The notes: a model not told the origin generated them from the letters alone. Shown: positions 16,359-25,040, counted from the stretch's first letter. The stretch: DNA of 50,969 bases from Methanocorpusculum parvum (GCA_015063085.1 SUTD01000008.1:1-50969), one strand, 5' to 3'. Numbers and translations: made by a program.

Positions 16359-17375
16359 TTAAAAATGCTCATCTACAATATCATCAAGCTGTTTTGCAAT
16401 CTCTGAAAAACCGCAATCCAGATTCAATGTACGAACACTGATTTTATTTCCGCTCATTTGGTAGACAGTGTCCGGAAGAATTACTTCATCTGTTTTTGCA
16501 TACAGGAGCATTCCTGATACATCTCCACCACCCTCAGCTTTGTTTTTAACATAGGTGAAAATCTGGTAGAGATTTCCGGAATGAAGCGTGTGGACATCAT
16601 ACTGAACCTGTGTAGTACGACTGTAGTATTTTGCATCGACAATGAGTGTTTTCTCATTTGATGACAGCATGATATCAGACTGCATTGTTGGAAGCATGAA
16701 ATTCATTCCATCATCCAATGCCCAGGGAATCTGTGATGCTGAGACGTGAATTTCCGGGTGTTCTTTCCTGTAGTATTCCAGAATAAACTTCTCGTAAAGA
16801 CGAGACATGCGTTGTTCATCCAAGAACTGCATCATCTTTACTGAACCATCAGACGTTGTTTGCAGCAAGCCTTTCAAAACCAGATGGCAGATGGAGAGAA
16901 GCATCTGGTATGTCTGATTCTGCCGGTTAAAGTGTAGATTCCAGTCTATCTCATGGGGTTGAAGTGTTCCTATATCCTTAAAGTAAATCAACAAATTCCG
17001 CAATCCCTTCTTCCGTTGCTTGGGGATATCCGCTTTCAGCAGTGATTCAAGTGTTGTTTTAAGAATCCTATTATGATAGGAGTCAGCAGAGAAGTCATCG
17101 AATCTGCATACCAACTGTTGCTTTGTTATGCTCTGCTGTTTAATCGATTCAGATAACGAAATCTTTCCGCGAATACAACTTAGGGAATCATGCTGTTCTT
17201 TGTACTCACGGACAAGCCCGCGCTTAATCTGTGTGGTAATTCCTTTGGTAAGAATTGCCGAGAGAAGGTCAGCAGTATTTTCAAACTCTTCAGACGCACA
17301 GCTCGTATATCCACCTTCTTTCAGAATCTGAAAGGCATAGCTTAGCATGTAGTAGATATTCTGAATACGAATCAT
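16359..17375 (-). CDS. mcrC: McrC-family restriction endonuclease subunit
   Basis: A 338-aa nuclease subunit of a McrBC-type, modification-dependent restriction system that cuts foreign DNA carrying modified cytosine. It begins with IRIQNIYYMLSYAF, typical of McrC. The PD-(D/E)XK core is visible as D234 (in SDIML), D247-A-K249 (in LIVDAKYY) and the helix with Q271 (NLYQIFTYVKNKA). Its start overlaps the mcrB stop by four bases (ATGA). Codon use is visibly more AT-rich than in flanking genes, which with the bounding inverted repeats suggests horizontal acquisition. Confidence 0.92.
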   Translation of the reverse strand: MIRIQNIYYMLSYAFQILKEGGYTSCASEEFENTADLLSAILTKGITTQIKRGLVREYKEQHDSLSCIRGKISLSESIKQQSITKQQLVCRFDDFSADSYHNRILKTTLESLLKADIPKQRKKGLRNLLIYFKDIGTLQPHEIDWNLHFNRQNQTYQMLLSICHLVLKGLLQTTSDGSVKMMQFLDEQRMSRLYEKFILEYYRKEHPEIHVSASQIPWALDDGMNFMLPTMQSDIMLSSNEKTLIVDAKYYSRTTQVQYDVHTLHSGNLYQIFTYVKNKAEGGGDVSGMLLYAKTDEVILPDTVYQMSGNKISVRTLNLDCGFSEIAKQLDDIVDEHF

Positions 17376-19528
17376 TGAATGGAACTTCTAAGAGTGTGCT
17401 CCCAACTTTTCACCTTACTTGGCTCATCAAACCAATATTCGCTTAAGAGTGGCAGAATCTCATAGGTGATGACTGAGTTCAGCCACATGTCATCAACATC
17501 CTGTTTCGTGCAGAAGTAGCTGTGACCAATACGGAATCCGCGTCCAAGTGAGTCATCATTCTCAATTACTTTGTTCAGATTTTCGATAGAATCAATCAGG
17601 CGGTCAAACTTCGGATTATCTATCTCTTCACGATATTTTCTAAATCCTTCTGATGAGAATGCCGGAGACAGTTCATAGAAGGCAAACCGACGACGCAGAG
17701 CATAATCAAGGATGGCAAGACTTCGGTCTGCCGTATTCATCATACCGATTATGTACACGTTCTCCGGGACATCAAATTTCTCATCAGAGTAGAGAAGTTG
17801 GAGAGATACTCCGCGTTTGTCATTTTCGATAAGCATGAAGAGCTCACCGAAAATCTTGCTCAGATTTCCTCTGTTGATTTCATCGATGATGAAGAAGTAA
17901 TCATTCTCTTTGTCCTCATTTGCTTTCTTACAGAAGTTGTAGAATGGTCCTTTCTTCAATTCAAAGCCGGAAGCTGACGGGCGGAATCCCATGATAAAAT
18001 CTTCATAACTGTAGTTCTGGTGGAACTGTACCATCATTACCCGATTCGGGTCTTTGATGCCCATCAAAGAATATGCCAGCCGTTTGGCGGCAAAGGTTTT
18101 ACCAACTCCCGGAGCTCCCTGCAGAATGACATTCTTTTTGTTTCTCAGGAGGGTGGTGAGAATTTCATAATCGGATTTGCCCATGTAGACTTCTTTGAGG
18201 AAGTCTTCTTCGGTGTAAGATGGATGTTGAGGAGATGTTTCTTCGATTTCCTCTTCTCCTTCTTCCTCAAAGAGGGTCTTTAATTTCTCGATGTAGTCAG
18301 TATATTGCGTAATATCCGTAAGTCTCTTCGTAACAGCTTTACCCGGGTGTTCCCACTCACCTTTGTGCGTCCACTTTATCCTACGATAATACTTGAACTC
18401 TGTTGGTTTTGTATCATCGTAAATGAACTCTGAAGTAACAACACCGCGCCCAATTACAGAGCTCATACCCCTTTTGGCGAAGATAACATCTCCAGGTTTG
18501 ATGTCATGAACGAACTGCCAAACCTCCAATGAGGCGTTTCTGTATGAGGTGGTATATTTCTCCGTTCCGCATTCGAGCATTTTTGCCTGCATAGCACTTT
18601 TTGTGGCATATTGTAATGGATCTCCAAGATAATCTCTGCCAATAGTGATTATTCCATCCTCATACATCTCATCCCAGTCATCATATGGAGAATAAATCCA
18701 GTAATGTACGGACGTCACATCTTTATCCCCAATGGCTTCCCCAACCTCTGTACGATCCAATTGTTTTCCACGATATCTCTCCTGTTCATTTACAGCTTCA
18801 GATACTTCCCATGCAGAACTTGAGAACTCCGGGAAACTCTTGTACTTGAAAGAACCCTCTGCAAAGTATGTCCGACACTCATGTATCATTTCAAGATATT
18901 CGGTACCGGAGAGTGGAGTTGAGAAGTCATGGTATTTCTGAGCAAAGGAGGCAGGAATAATCTCTGGGTTCACCAGATACCAACGGTTTCTGGAATCCAG
19001 ATTCAAATATTCATAGGGACGAATCCAGAATAATCCCATGGTGAGATTCCATTTTACTCCCTTCTGTTGAATTGCCTTATCGAAATATTCTATGAAGGAC
19101 AAACGACTTTCAGCGGAGTGTGTATCTGCATAATCAAGAGCTGCAAGGAAAATACGCCAGAGATTATCAATATCATCTGCGTTACGTTCACCAAGGAAGA
19201 AATAGAATGTTGCCTTCTGATTATTTACACAAGGTACACCATCAAAGTCTTTTGGAATAGTGGATGTGACATCAAACTCCTGAGCAAAAACTGACACCAA
19301 AGCCAGTCGATTATTGTGTCGGATATGTTTATTGAATAACCCAAATACGGTAAATGGGTCAATATCAACAGGATTTCCATCAACCTCAAGTTTTGGAAGG
19401 GTCATCCCTGCGGCATCAAATACCTGCTTGATTTTTTCAATAAGAAAGATGCGATTTTCCGCAAACGGACGGAGTTTATCTGCAAACTCCATATAGAAAT
19501 CAACCCATGATAATTTTGTATTTTCCAT
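17372..19528 (-). CDS. mcrB: McrB-family GTPase with EVE-like modified-base-binding domain
   Basis: Motor subunit of the McrBC restriction system, 718 aa. Residues 1-230 are an N-terminal region of unknown fold. About 272-425 resemble an EVE (PUA-like) domain (VHYWIYSPYDDWDEM, then IKPGDVIFAKRGMSSVIGRG), expected to bind modified bases. The AAA+ GTPase follows with Walker A GAPGVGKT (471-478), Walker B FFIIDE (545-550) and the McrB-specific MNTADRS (597-603). The ATG at 19528 is preferred over an upstream in-frame start at 19642, because the extra 38 residues reach almost to the terminal repeat and look non-coding. Confidence 0.92.
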   Translation of the reverse strand: MENTKLSWVDFYMEFADKLRPFAENRIFLIEKIKQVFDAAGMTLPKLEVDGNPVDIDPFTVFGLFNKHIRHNNRLALVSVFAQEFDVTSTIPKDFDGVPCVNNQKATFYFFLGERNADDIDNLWRIFLAALDYADTHSAESRLSFIEYFDKAIQQKGVKWNLTMGLFWIRPYEYLNLDSRNRWYLVNPEIIPASFAQKYHDFSTPLSGTEYLEMIHECRTYFAEGSFKYKSFPEFSSSAWEVSEAVNEQERYRGKQLDRTEVGEAIGDKDVTSVHYWIYSPYDDWDEMYEDGIITIGRDYLGDPLQYATKSAMQAKMLECGTEKYTTSYRNASLEVWQFVHDIKPGDVIFAKRGMSSVIGRGVVTSEFIYDDTKPTEFKYYRRIKWTHKGEWEHPGKAVTKRLTDITQYTDYIEKLKTLFEEEGEEEIEETSPQHPSYTEEDFLKEVYMGKSDYEILTTLLRNKKNVILQGAPGVGKTFAAKRLAYSLMGIKDPNRVMMVQFHQNYSYEDFIMGFRPSASGFELKKGPFYNFCKKANEDKENDYFFIIDEINRGNLSKIFGELFMLIENDKRGVSLQLLYSDEKFDVPENVYIIGMMNTADRSLAILDYALRRRFAFYELSPAFSSEGFRKYREEIDNPKFDRLIDSIENLNKVIENDDSLGRGFRIGHSYFCTKQDVDDMWLNSVITYEILPLLSEYWFDEPSKVKSWEHTLRSSIQ

Positions 19529-19647
19529 GATGAAATACTTACTCCAAAGCTCAGATGATAGGTAATAGGATATCTGAAACAATAAGGATATCGAAGGGTC
19601 AGTCTTGGTGTATACGTACAAAACGGACGTGAGATGCCGCACTTACC

Positions 19648-19704
19648 TGCAGAAGATATCTCCACCGCGAGCCGCTCCGCGCCGAAGTCGCGGCTCCGCA
19701 CCCC
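19648..19704 (-). repeat. Inverted repeat, right copy, bounding the McrBC cassette
   Basis: The mirror copy of 16266-16322 (51/57 identical on the opposite strand), 120 bp upstream of the mcrB start and 71 bp from tRNA-Gln. It keeps the GATATCTTCTGCA end facing the cassette and the GGGGTGCGG end facing outward, exactly as terminal inverted repeats would. Confidence 0.85.
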
Positions 19705-19774
19705 GAATCAAAATAACGTAATATCACTCTAACACTGAGTACATTTATCCAAAAGAATCTAATCTAAAAAACGA

Positions 19775-19847
19775 TACTCCTAGGCGGGTTCGAACCGCCG
19801 TCTCCGGCTCCAAAGGCCGGAATGATTGACCACTACACTATAGGAGT
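19775..19847 (-). tRNA. tRNA-Gln (anticodon UUG)
   Basis: On the minus strand the acceptor is ACTCCTA/TAGGAGT, the anticodon stem CCGGC/GCCGG carries loop CTTTGGA, and the T stem GGCGG/CCGCC carries loop TTCGAAC. The D arm contains GTAGTGGTCAATC. Length 73 with discriminator A and no intron. It lies between the McrBC cassette and tRNA-Leu. Confidence 0.93.
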
Positions 19848-19981
19848 TTCTGCCATACATTATCAGTCTGCAAAGTATTTCTAGATTTTTGAATTTCACG
19901 ATGCGCCGTCCCGCGCCGGCTTCCGTGATATTTGTTTGGAGAGCATTTCCTGCCGGTTTTCTGCGTGTCCAACCGCGTAGT

Positions 19982-19990
19982 TTTATATCT
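19982..19990 (+). promoter_or_regulatory. TATA box of tRNA-Leu
   Basis: TTTATATCT about 30 bp upstream of the mature tRNA-Leu 5' end, standard box A spacing for an archaeal tRNA gene with a short 5' leader. Confidence 0.55.
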
Positions 19991-20018
19991 TGTAGGTACA
20001 ATGTAATAAGGTAGTTGG

Positions 20019-20103
20019 GCGAGGGTAGCCAAGCCAGGCCAACGGCGCCAGACTTAAGATCTGGTCTATAAGTAGTTCATGGGTTCGAATCCCACCCCTC
20101 GCA
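20019..20103 (+). tRNA. tRNA-Leu (anticodon UAA)
   Basis: Acceptor GCGAGGG/CCCTCGC, anticodon stem CCAGA/TCTGG with loop CTTAAGA, a long class II variable arm (about TCTATAAGTAGTTCA) and T loop TTCGAAT. Length 85 with discriminator A. The outermost T-stem pair is A-C. The 3' end is directly followed by tandem degenerate repeats. Confidence 0.93.
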
Positions 20104-20254
20104 TGTCTTTTTTCACTTCGTTCAAAAATCCATGCTCAATCTTCGAGTCGCCTTCGGCGCCTCTCGAACCTCGCATACTTCTTCTTTTCACTCACTTCGT
20201 TCATTCAAATCAGAATTATGCTCGATTTTCGCGTCACTTTGTGCCGCTCGAACC
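20101..20254 (+). repeat. Two degenerate tandem repeats (about 72 and 82 bp) after tRNA-Leu
   Basis: Units 20101-20172 and 20173-20254 share the order GCAT, TCTTTTTTCAC, TTCGTTCA, AATC, ATGCTC, TTCG.GTC and finally CTCGAACC. A partial third unit may follow to about 20290. The end of each unit (CTCGAACC, then TCGCAT after the first) resembles the 3' end of tRNA-Leu (TTCGAATCC..CCTCGCAT), as expected if tRNA-end attachment sites had been duplicated by successive insertions and then decayed. No integrase gene remains nearby. Confidence 0.6.
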
Positions 20255-20329
20255 GTGTGTTTTTTCGTTTCGTTGTATTTTTCTTCGCGTATTCAGCACA
20301 GCAGATGTTCTGGAAAAGAGGAAAAAAAG

Positions 20330-21124
20330 TCAGCGGTTGATTTTCTCAACCATATTTTTCAGGGCATCACAGGCAGAGTATGCCGTGTTGTCCATCGTTA
20401 AGGGAGTAATTGTTACGTATCCGTCCTGAATTCCGGAAACATCTGTTCCCTCCTCATTTAAGTGAATGACATCTCCGCAAATCCAGTAGTACGGTTTTCC
20501 GCGCGGATCGGTTCTGACCTCGACATAGGTGTCAAAAAGGCGGGAGCCGAGCGTTGTCACCCGGTATCCGTTTACCGCGCCTGCCGGGATGTTGACATTA
20601 ATCAGGTCTGCGCCTGCCGGCAGTCCTTCCTTCAGAAACACCGGGATAAGATCACGGATTGCCGCCTTTGCCGCGGAGAAATCAATCACATGTGCCCGCG
20701 GATCGGTGAACTTGTCCCCGTGGTTTGTCATCTGCAGGGAAAACGCAGCAGCAGGCACTCCCTGATTTGCGGCCTCCATGGCTGCGCCGACTGTACCGGA
20801 TGTTGTTATCGACTCGCAGGAGATGTTCTCCCCTAAGTTAATGCCGGAGACAACCATGTCCGGTTTGACGTCCAATGCGTAGAGACCAAGAAGCAGCGAA
20901 TCGGTAGGTCTTCCTTCCACAATATGGGCTGTGTGTCCGTTAATCTGCACCTCGTTCATGCGAAGCGGTTCAAAAATAGAAATGGAACGGCCGACAGCGC
21001 TCTGCTGAACAGCCGGAGCAGAGATAACCACCTCTGCAAACTCTGAGAGCGCTTCGAATGCTGCCCAGAGACCGACAGAGTTTACCCCGTCATCATTCGT
21101 CAGAAGGATGACCGGTTTGCTCAT
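20330..21124 (-). CDS. surE: 5'-nucleotidase SurE
   Basis: Metal-dependent phosphatase of the SurE family that removes phosphate from nucleoside 5'-monophosphates, 264 aa. The N-terminal metal site LTNDDGV (Asp-Asp pair at residues 10-11), SAPAVQQSAVGRSIS, and the VSGINLGEN loop with the second-shell Asn are all present. It is last in the mrp-mfnD-mfnF-surE run and overlaps mfnF by four bases, so it is co-translated with methanofuran biosynthesis genes. A role in that pathway would be inference. Confidence 0.95.
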   Translation of the reverse strand: MSKPVILLTNDDGVNSVGLWAAFEALSEFAEVVISAPAVQQSAVGRSISIFEPLRMNEVQINGHTAHIVEGRPTDSLLLGLYALDVKPDMVVSGINLGENISCESITTSGTVGAAMEAANQGVPAAAFSLQMTNHGDKFTDPRAHVIDFSAAKAAIRDLIPVFLKEGLPAGADLINVNIPAGAVNGYRVTTLGSRLFDTYVEVRTDPRGKPYYWICGDVIHLNEEGTDVSGIQDGYVTITPLTMDNTAYSACDALKNMVEKINR

Positions 21125-22050
21125 TCCATCTCCTTTGCAAGCTGGAGAACTGCATAGGCAGGAAGAGCATCCGCGTGGATGCCGGTCGCGGAGGTTAATT
21201 CAATACCGGAAACGAGCGGAGCAAAGGTCGGAGAACCGATTCCGCCGACAAGAATAGTGTCAGCGCCTGCTTCTTCTTTTGCTTTTGCAACTGCATCGCA
21301 GACCAGTTTCTGCTGAGCTTTGCAGAATGCTTCAGCGATAGATACTGCACCTGCTTCACCAATCTCCTCTAAGTCTGCGCAGACAGTTCTTGCCAGTCGG
21401 CGCAGACATGCCTCGCGGGAAACCTCTTTTCCGTCCGGCGTTGCTGCTGTGTACTCCTCGTCTCCGATGTTTCCTAAGACATAGTTTGCATCCCCGCTGC
21501 ATGCGAAGTACTCGGTGGAGAACGGAGTTACTTTTCCATCGATAACTGCTTCTGATGCAAGCGTTGCAACCGGAGTTCGAAGCATTCCGGTATAGACTAA
21601 ATATCCTGCCTGAAGGCGGAGCGTATCAGTCATGCCGATGAGCTTCTCGAAATCCTTGAACGGCACAATATCTGCGGTCGTGCTTCCGATATCAAGCATC
21701 ATCCCGTTTGGATACTGCTGTTTCAGATACGCAACCGAGGCAAGCCAGTTTGCTGCGGCAAGCTCGCGGCATGCTTCGGTGTGGAACGTTCCATCCATGC
21801 CGTAAAAAATTGCGTTCGGGAAGGACTTCTTCACTGCATCAACAATGAAGGCGATTCCCTCATTTTTATCAAAGAATCCGTCAGCAAGCTCTCCGCTCAT
21901 GACAACAGCAGCGTTGTCTGCTCCGGCGTTTTTGTATTCAGCGATGATTTCTGCAAGCGGCGACTCTTTCCAGAGCGGACAATAATGGATATGGACGCCG
22001 GATTCGTCAACGATTTTCAGATTGGCGCCGCCGACATCGATTCCAATCAT
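21121..22050 (-). CDS. mfnF: Methanofuran biosynthesis condensing enzyme MfnF
   Basis: A 309-aa protein of the hydantoinase/oxoprolinase-like ASKHA fold, matching the family that joins the activated aminomethylfuran unit with tyramine to give APMF, the core of methanofuran, the first C1 carrier of methanogenesis. Phosphate-binding segments are seen as GIDVGGANLKI (N terminus), MLDIGSTTADIVPF (about 200) and ILVGGIGSP near the C terminus. It overlaps mfnD by four bases. The adjacency of MfnD strongly supports this assignment over a generic oxoprolinase. Confidence 0.88.
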   Translation of the reverse strand: MIGIDVGGANLKIVDESGVHIHYCPLWKESPLAEIIAEYKNAGADNAAVVMSGELADGFFDKNEGIAFIVDAVKKSFPNAIFYGMDGTFHTEACRELAAANWLASVAYLKQQYPNGMMLDIGSTTADIVPFKDFEKLIGMTDTLRLQAGYLVYTGMLRTPVATLASEAVIDGKVTPFSTEYFACSGDANYVLGNIGDEEYTAATPDGKEVSREACLRRLARTVCADLEEIGEAGAVSIAEAFCKAQQKLVCDAVAKAKEEAGADTILVGGIGSPTFAPLVSGIELTSATGIHADALPAYAVLQLAKEME

Positions 22051-22952
22051 TCGACAGTCACTCCGCCTTTTGCATCATACTTTGCGGTCTTTCCGTTGTA
22101 GTGAACACCTTCCGGCGGAAGACCTACGGTTGCTTTGAGGAGAACCTCTGCGATTTCCTCTTCAATGACCTCAACGATTCCGACAAGGCTCATGGTCGGT
22201 CTTGAGTTTACATCAACCACGTAAATCTCATCTGAAACAATCATATCGATTCCGGTATATCCCTGACATCCGAGCGTTTCGATGGTCTTCTTGGCAACCT
22301 CAATCATCTCGGCTTCACGCTCCGGATGAACCGGAGTAACTCCTCCTTCATAGACGAAGTTTCCGTTCTCGTCAGGATAGGAGTTCTGCTTGTTGATGGT
22401 TAAGAATACCGGCGGCAGTCCGCTGTAGAATCCGCATGCTTCGCCGACAACACGGCTTCCGACAATGCTTACGCTGTAGTGTTCACCTTCGATGTACTCA
22501 ACAGACATCTCGCCTTCTTTCGGCTCTTCACCGTCTTTTGCGATGCGGACGCCAACTGAGCCCTCGCCTTTTACTGGTTTGATGACTCTCTTTCCGGCAA
22601 AGTCAGTACCTACTTCCTTTGGAACATTGATTCCGACATTTGCCAGAAGCTTGGATGAAAGTCTCTTGCTTGCGCAGACTGCAACGGCTGTGCTGTCGGT
22701 TCCGATGTTGTGCGTTGCAAGCTCTAAGGTGTGGGTGAACTTGGAAAGCATTGCATCCGGAGCAATGACGATTCCGTAATCGCACTCAGGAGCTAAGCGT
22801 TCAATTTCCGCATTGAAGTCTCCGCCCTGCGGGAGGATAACTTCATGTCCGCATTTTTCGAAGCTCTTTTTCAGAGCCGAGACCATGGCCCGTCCCTCCG
22901 GTGCGAGGTGCGGGTCGTGGAAGGTGGTGTATTCGGCGATTAAGACTTTCAT
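22047..22952 (-). CDS. mfnD: Tyramine--L-glutamate ligase MfnD
   Basis: An ATP-grasp enzyme, 301 aa, that attaches the first glutamate to tyramine in methanofuran biosynthesis. ATP-grasp features seen are the Lys-containing RVIKPVKGEGSVGVRI loop, the VEYIEGEHYSVSIV strand, and the Mg-binding YVVDVNSRPTMSL near the C terminus. It begins 2 nt after mrp and overlaps mfnF by four bases. Length and ATP-grasp layout fit the MfnD family. The substrate is inferred from family and neighbours. Confidence 0.88.
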   Translation of the reverse strand: MKVLIAEYTTFHDPHLAPEGRAMVSALKKSFEKCGHEVILPQGGDFNAEIERLAPECDYGIVIAPDAMLSKFTHTLELATHNIGTDSTAVAVCASKRLSSKLLANVGINVPKEVGTDFAGKRVIKPVKGEGSVGVRIAKDGEEPKEGEMSVEYIEGEHYSVSIVGSRVVGEACGFYSGLPPVFLTINKQNSYPDENGNFVYEGGVTPVHPEREAEMIEVAKKTIETLGCQGYTGIDMIVSDEIYVVDVNSRPTMSLVGIVEVIEEEIAEVLLKATVGLPPEGVHYNGKTAKYDAKGGVTVE

Positions 22953-22954
22953 AC

Positions 22955-23824
22955 TTATTCTTCGCGTTTTTCGACTTCTGCGATGAGGTTTTCCATGACC
23001 TTGTCAACAGCATCCCAGGTAACACTCTTTTCCTGTCCCGGTTTTCTGATGATGAACGGTCTTCCCTCGTCTCCTGCCTTTCTCATGTCGATATCGATTG
23101 GGATAGCGCCAAGGTACGGGACGTTGTACTTCTCTGCTGCTTTGACTCCTCCGCCTTTACCGAAGACTTCGAGGATTTCACCGCAGTGCGGGCAGACGAG
23201 ACCGGACATGTTTTCGATGATTCCCAGAACCGGCAGGTCCATCATTTCGATGAACTTGATTGCCTTGGTGGAGTCAAGGACTGCAACGTCCTGCGGAGTG
23301 GTGACAATTACTGCTCCTTCTACGTTTGGTGCAAACTGCACGATGTTGAGTGCCTCATCTCCGGTTCCCGGCGGAAGGTCAACGACAAGGTAGTCAAGCT
23401 CTCCCCAGTCAACATCGCCTAAGAACTGCTGAATGGCTGCTGCCTTCATCGGCCCTCTCCAGACGACCGGGCTGTCAGTCTCGTTTAAGAGAAGCGCCAT
23501 GGATACAGCTTTTAAGGAACCGGTGACTTTGATCGGCATAATCTTGTTTCCGATTGCCTGCAGTCTGAGGTCTTCGATGCCGAGCATCTTTGCAATCGAC
23601 GGGCCGTGGATATCAAGATCCATTAAACCGGTCTGGTATCCGTGGTTTGCAAGAGCGTATGCGAGGTTGACAGAGACAGTACTCTTTCCAACTCCTCCCT
23701 TACCGGATAAGACTAAGATGACATGGCGTACGCTGATGTCTGCTTTCTGTGGTTTCTGGCAGGAATCGGTCTTGGAGGTACATCCCTCACAGTTTCCGTC
23801 GCATCCTTCTGGTTTGTCACTCAT
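22955..23824 (-). CDS. Mrp/NBP35-family iron-sulfur carrier ATPase
   Basis: A P-loop ATPase, 289 aa, that binds and transfers [4Fe-4S] clusters to apoproteins. The N terminus has the NBP35-type Cys cluster (CDGNCEGC), then a deviant Walker A GKGGVGKST (about 40-48), the DLDIHGPSIAKMLG switch, and the C-terminal CPHC pair that bridges the cluster in the dimer. It is the first gene of the mrp-mfnD-mfnF-surE operon. Methanogens have many Fe-S enzymes, so its placement with methanofuran genes need not mean a dedicated role. Confidence 0.93.
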   Translation of the reverse strand: MSDKPEGCDGNCEGCTSKTDSCQKPQKADISVRHVILVLSGKGGVGKSTVSVNLAYALANHGYQTGLMDLDIHGPSIAKMLGIEDLRLQAIGNKIMPIKVTGSLKAVSMALLLNETDSPVVWRGPMKAAAIQQFLGDVDWGELDYLVVDLPPGTGDEALNIVQFAPNVEGAVIVTTPQDVAVLDSTKAIKFIEMMDLPVLGIIENMSGLVCPHCGEILEVFGKGGGVKAAEKYNVPYLGAIPIDIDMRKAGDEGRPFIIRKPGQEKSVTWDAVDKVMENLIAEVEKREE

Positions 23825-24001
23825 ATTTTTTTCATACTCCAGTTTGTGATTCTATTATATTTGTGAGGATGTACTATAGGTCTTTTGGATTGGGATTGTC
23901 TGTATGCTTTGAGTCACATCGTGATACTTTTGCCGCATTCCCGATTTATTTATATTTACGAAACCTAGTTTCACTGTTATTATAATCAGGAGATGAGTTC
24001 C

Positions 24002-24844
24002 ATGCTCTATCAAATCCTTATGGAAAACCGCCTGCAGAGAAATTCCGGCTTTTCTGCCGTCTGCACAGGCACTGCCGCACAGCTTCTGAAAACGGTGCTC
24101 TTTGTACTGATCATAGCCACTTTGTTCTTTACTGTCCCGGGTGCGGCACACTCTGCGGACGCTGGCTTTGGGGCAGAAGCTGAAAGAATCTCTTATGACC
24201 TGACTCTTGGATTGGACAGGAACGGAGATCTCCTCCTGAAAAAATCTGCAGAGAACAATCCCTGCACGGTTTCTACTGTGCGTGAGAAAAAATCGCGGAA
24301 CTCATCAAAGAAGAACCAGAAAATCCAGCCTGACTATCTGGCTTCTGCAGATAAAAGCGGAGACGCATACTTTATCGAAAGTCCGGTTGTTACCGGAATC
24401 CACCTGCCCGACGGAGTCAGCGGATTGGTTTCACTGACTATGGAGCCGCAGAGTGCCGGGCCGAACTGCCGGGAAGTATACACGGTCTTCAGCCTCGCAG
24501 TCGAAGACTATCCTGCAGGACAGGAAACGATTATCCGGTATACGCTGCCGCTCACAGAAATCGAAGACAAAGGTCACTCTCCGGAAGATATCCAGCTCAT
24601 CCTCAGGGAGAACGGTTCGTGGACAAAGCTTTCCACACAATATTATATGGATGATAAATCCGCATTCTTCGAATCCCTTACCACCGCTCCCGGTCTCTTT
24701 GCAATTGTCTCTGAAGACTGTATCCGAAAAACCGAGCCGGTAACCATTCGCTCGAACTTCCTTGAATCAGGGCCGGTCACTCTTGAAATTACGCCGGTCT
24801 CAATTCTTACTCACCCGGTATCCTACACAACTCCGGCAGGATAA
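24002..24844 (+). CDS. Secreted protein with PGF-pre-PGF-like domain
   Basis: A 280-aa predicted extracellular protein. A hydrophobic signal or anchor segment (about residues 29-47, LLKTVLFVLIIATLFF) ends at an AHSADA-type site. A basic Ser/Lys-rich linker follows, then a domain whose end (ENGSWTKLSTQYYMDDKSA, then FFESLTTAPGLFAIVS) resembles the PGF-pre-PGF domain of archaeal surface proteins. The C-terminal PGF-CTERM anchor seen in many relatives is absent. The ATG at 24002 is preferred because AGGAG (23988-23992) sits nine bases before it but touches the alternative ATG at 23993. Function unknown. Confidence 0.7.
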   Translation: MLYQILMENRLQRNSGFSAVCTGTAAQLLKTVLFVLIIATLFFTVPGAAHSADAGFGAEAERISYDLTLGLDRNGDLLLKKSAENNPCTVSTVREKKSRNSSKKNQKIQPDYLASADKSGDAYFIESPVVTGIHLPDGVSGLVSLTMEPQSAGPNCREVYTVFSLAVEDYPAGQETIIRYTLPLTEIEDKGHSPEDIQLILRENGSWTKLSTQYYMDDKSAFFESLTTAPGLFAIVSEDCIRKTEPVTIRSNFLESGPVTLEITPVSILTHPVSYTTPAG

Positions 24845-24994
24845 CTCCTGCTGATTTTTTCTGACATTTCCGCGCACCTTTATGCACAGGTGATTACCTT
24901 TTCAAAATGATAATCTGATTTGATTAACTGGTTCTGTCAAATGTCACAAAACAACCCACAGATATTTTTCAAAACCGGCTGTGAGGGAGACAGG

Positions 24995-25003
24995 GTTAAA
25001 TAC
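24995..25003 (+). promoter_or_regulatory. TATA box of the fdhAB operon
   Basis: GTTAAATAC-type box A placed so that transcription would start near 25022-25026, giving a leader of about 15-19 nt that carries GAGG (25029-25032) eight bases before the fdhA ATG. Confidence 0.5.
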
Positions 25004-25040
25004 TCTCCAAACTGAAAATAATGTATCCGAGGTTTTATCC

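Noticed and set aside
16202-16441. Short plus-strand frames between the small Cys-protein gene and mcrC
   Set aside because: They cross the terminal inverted repeat and run into antisense mcrC; no ribosome-binding site or protein-like pattern.
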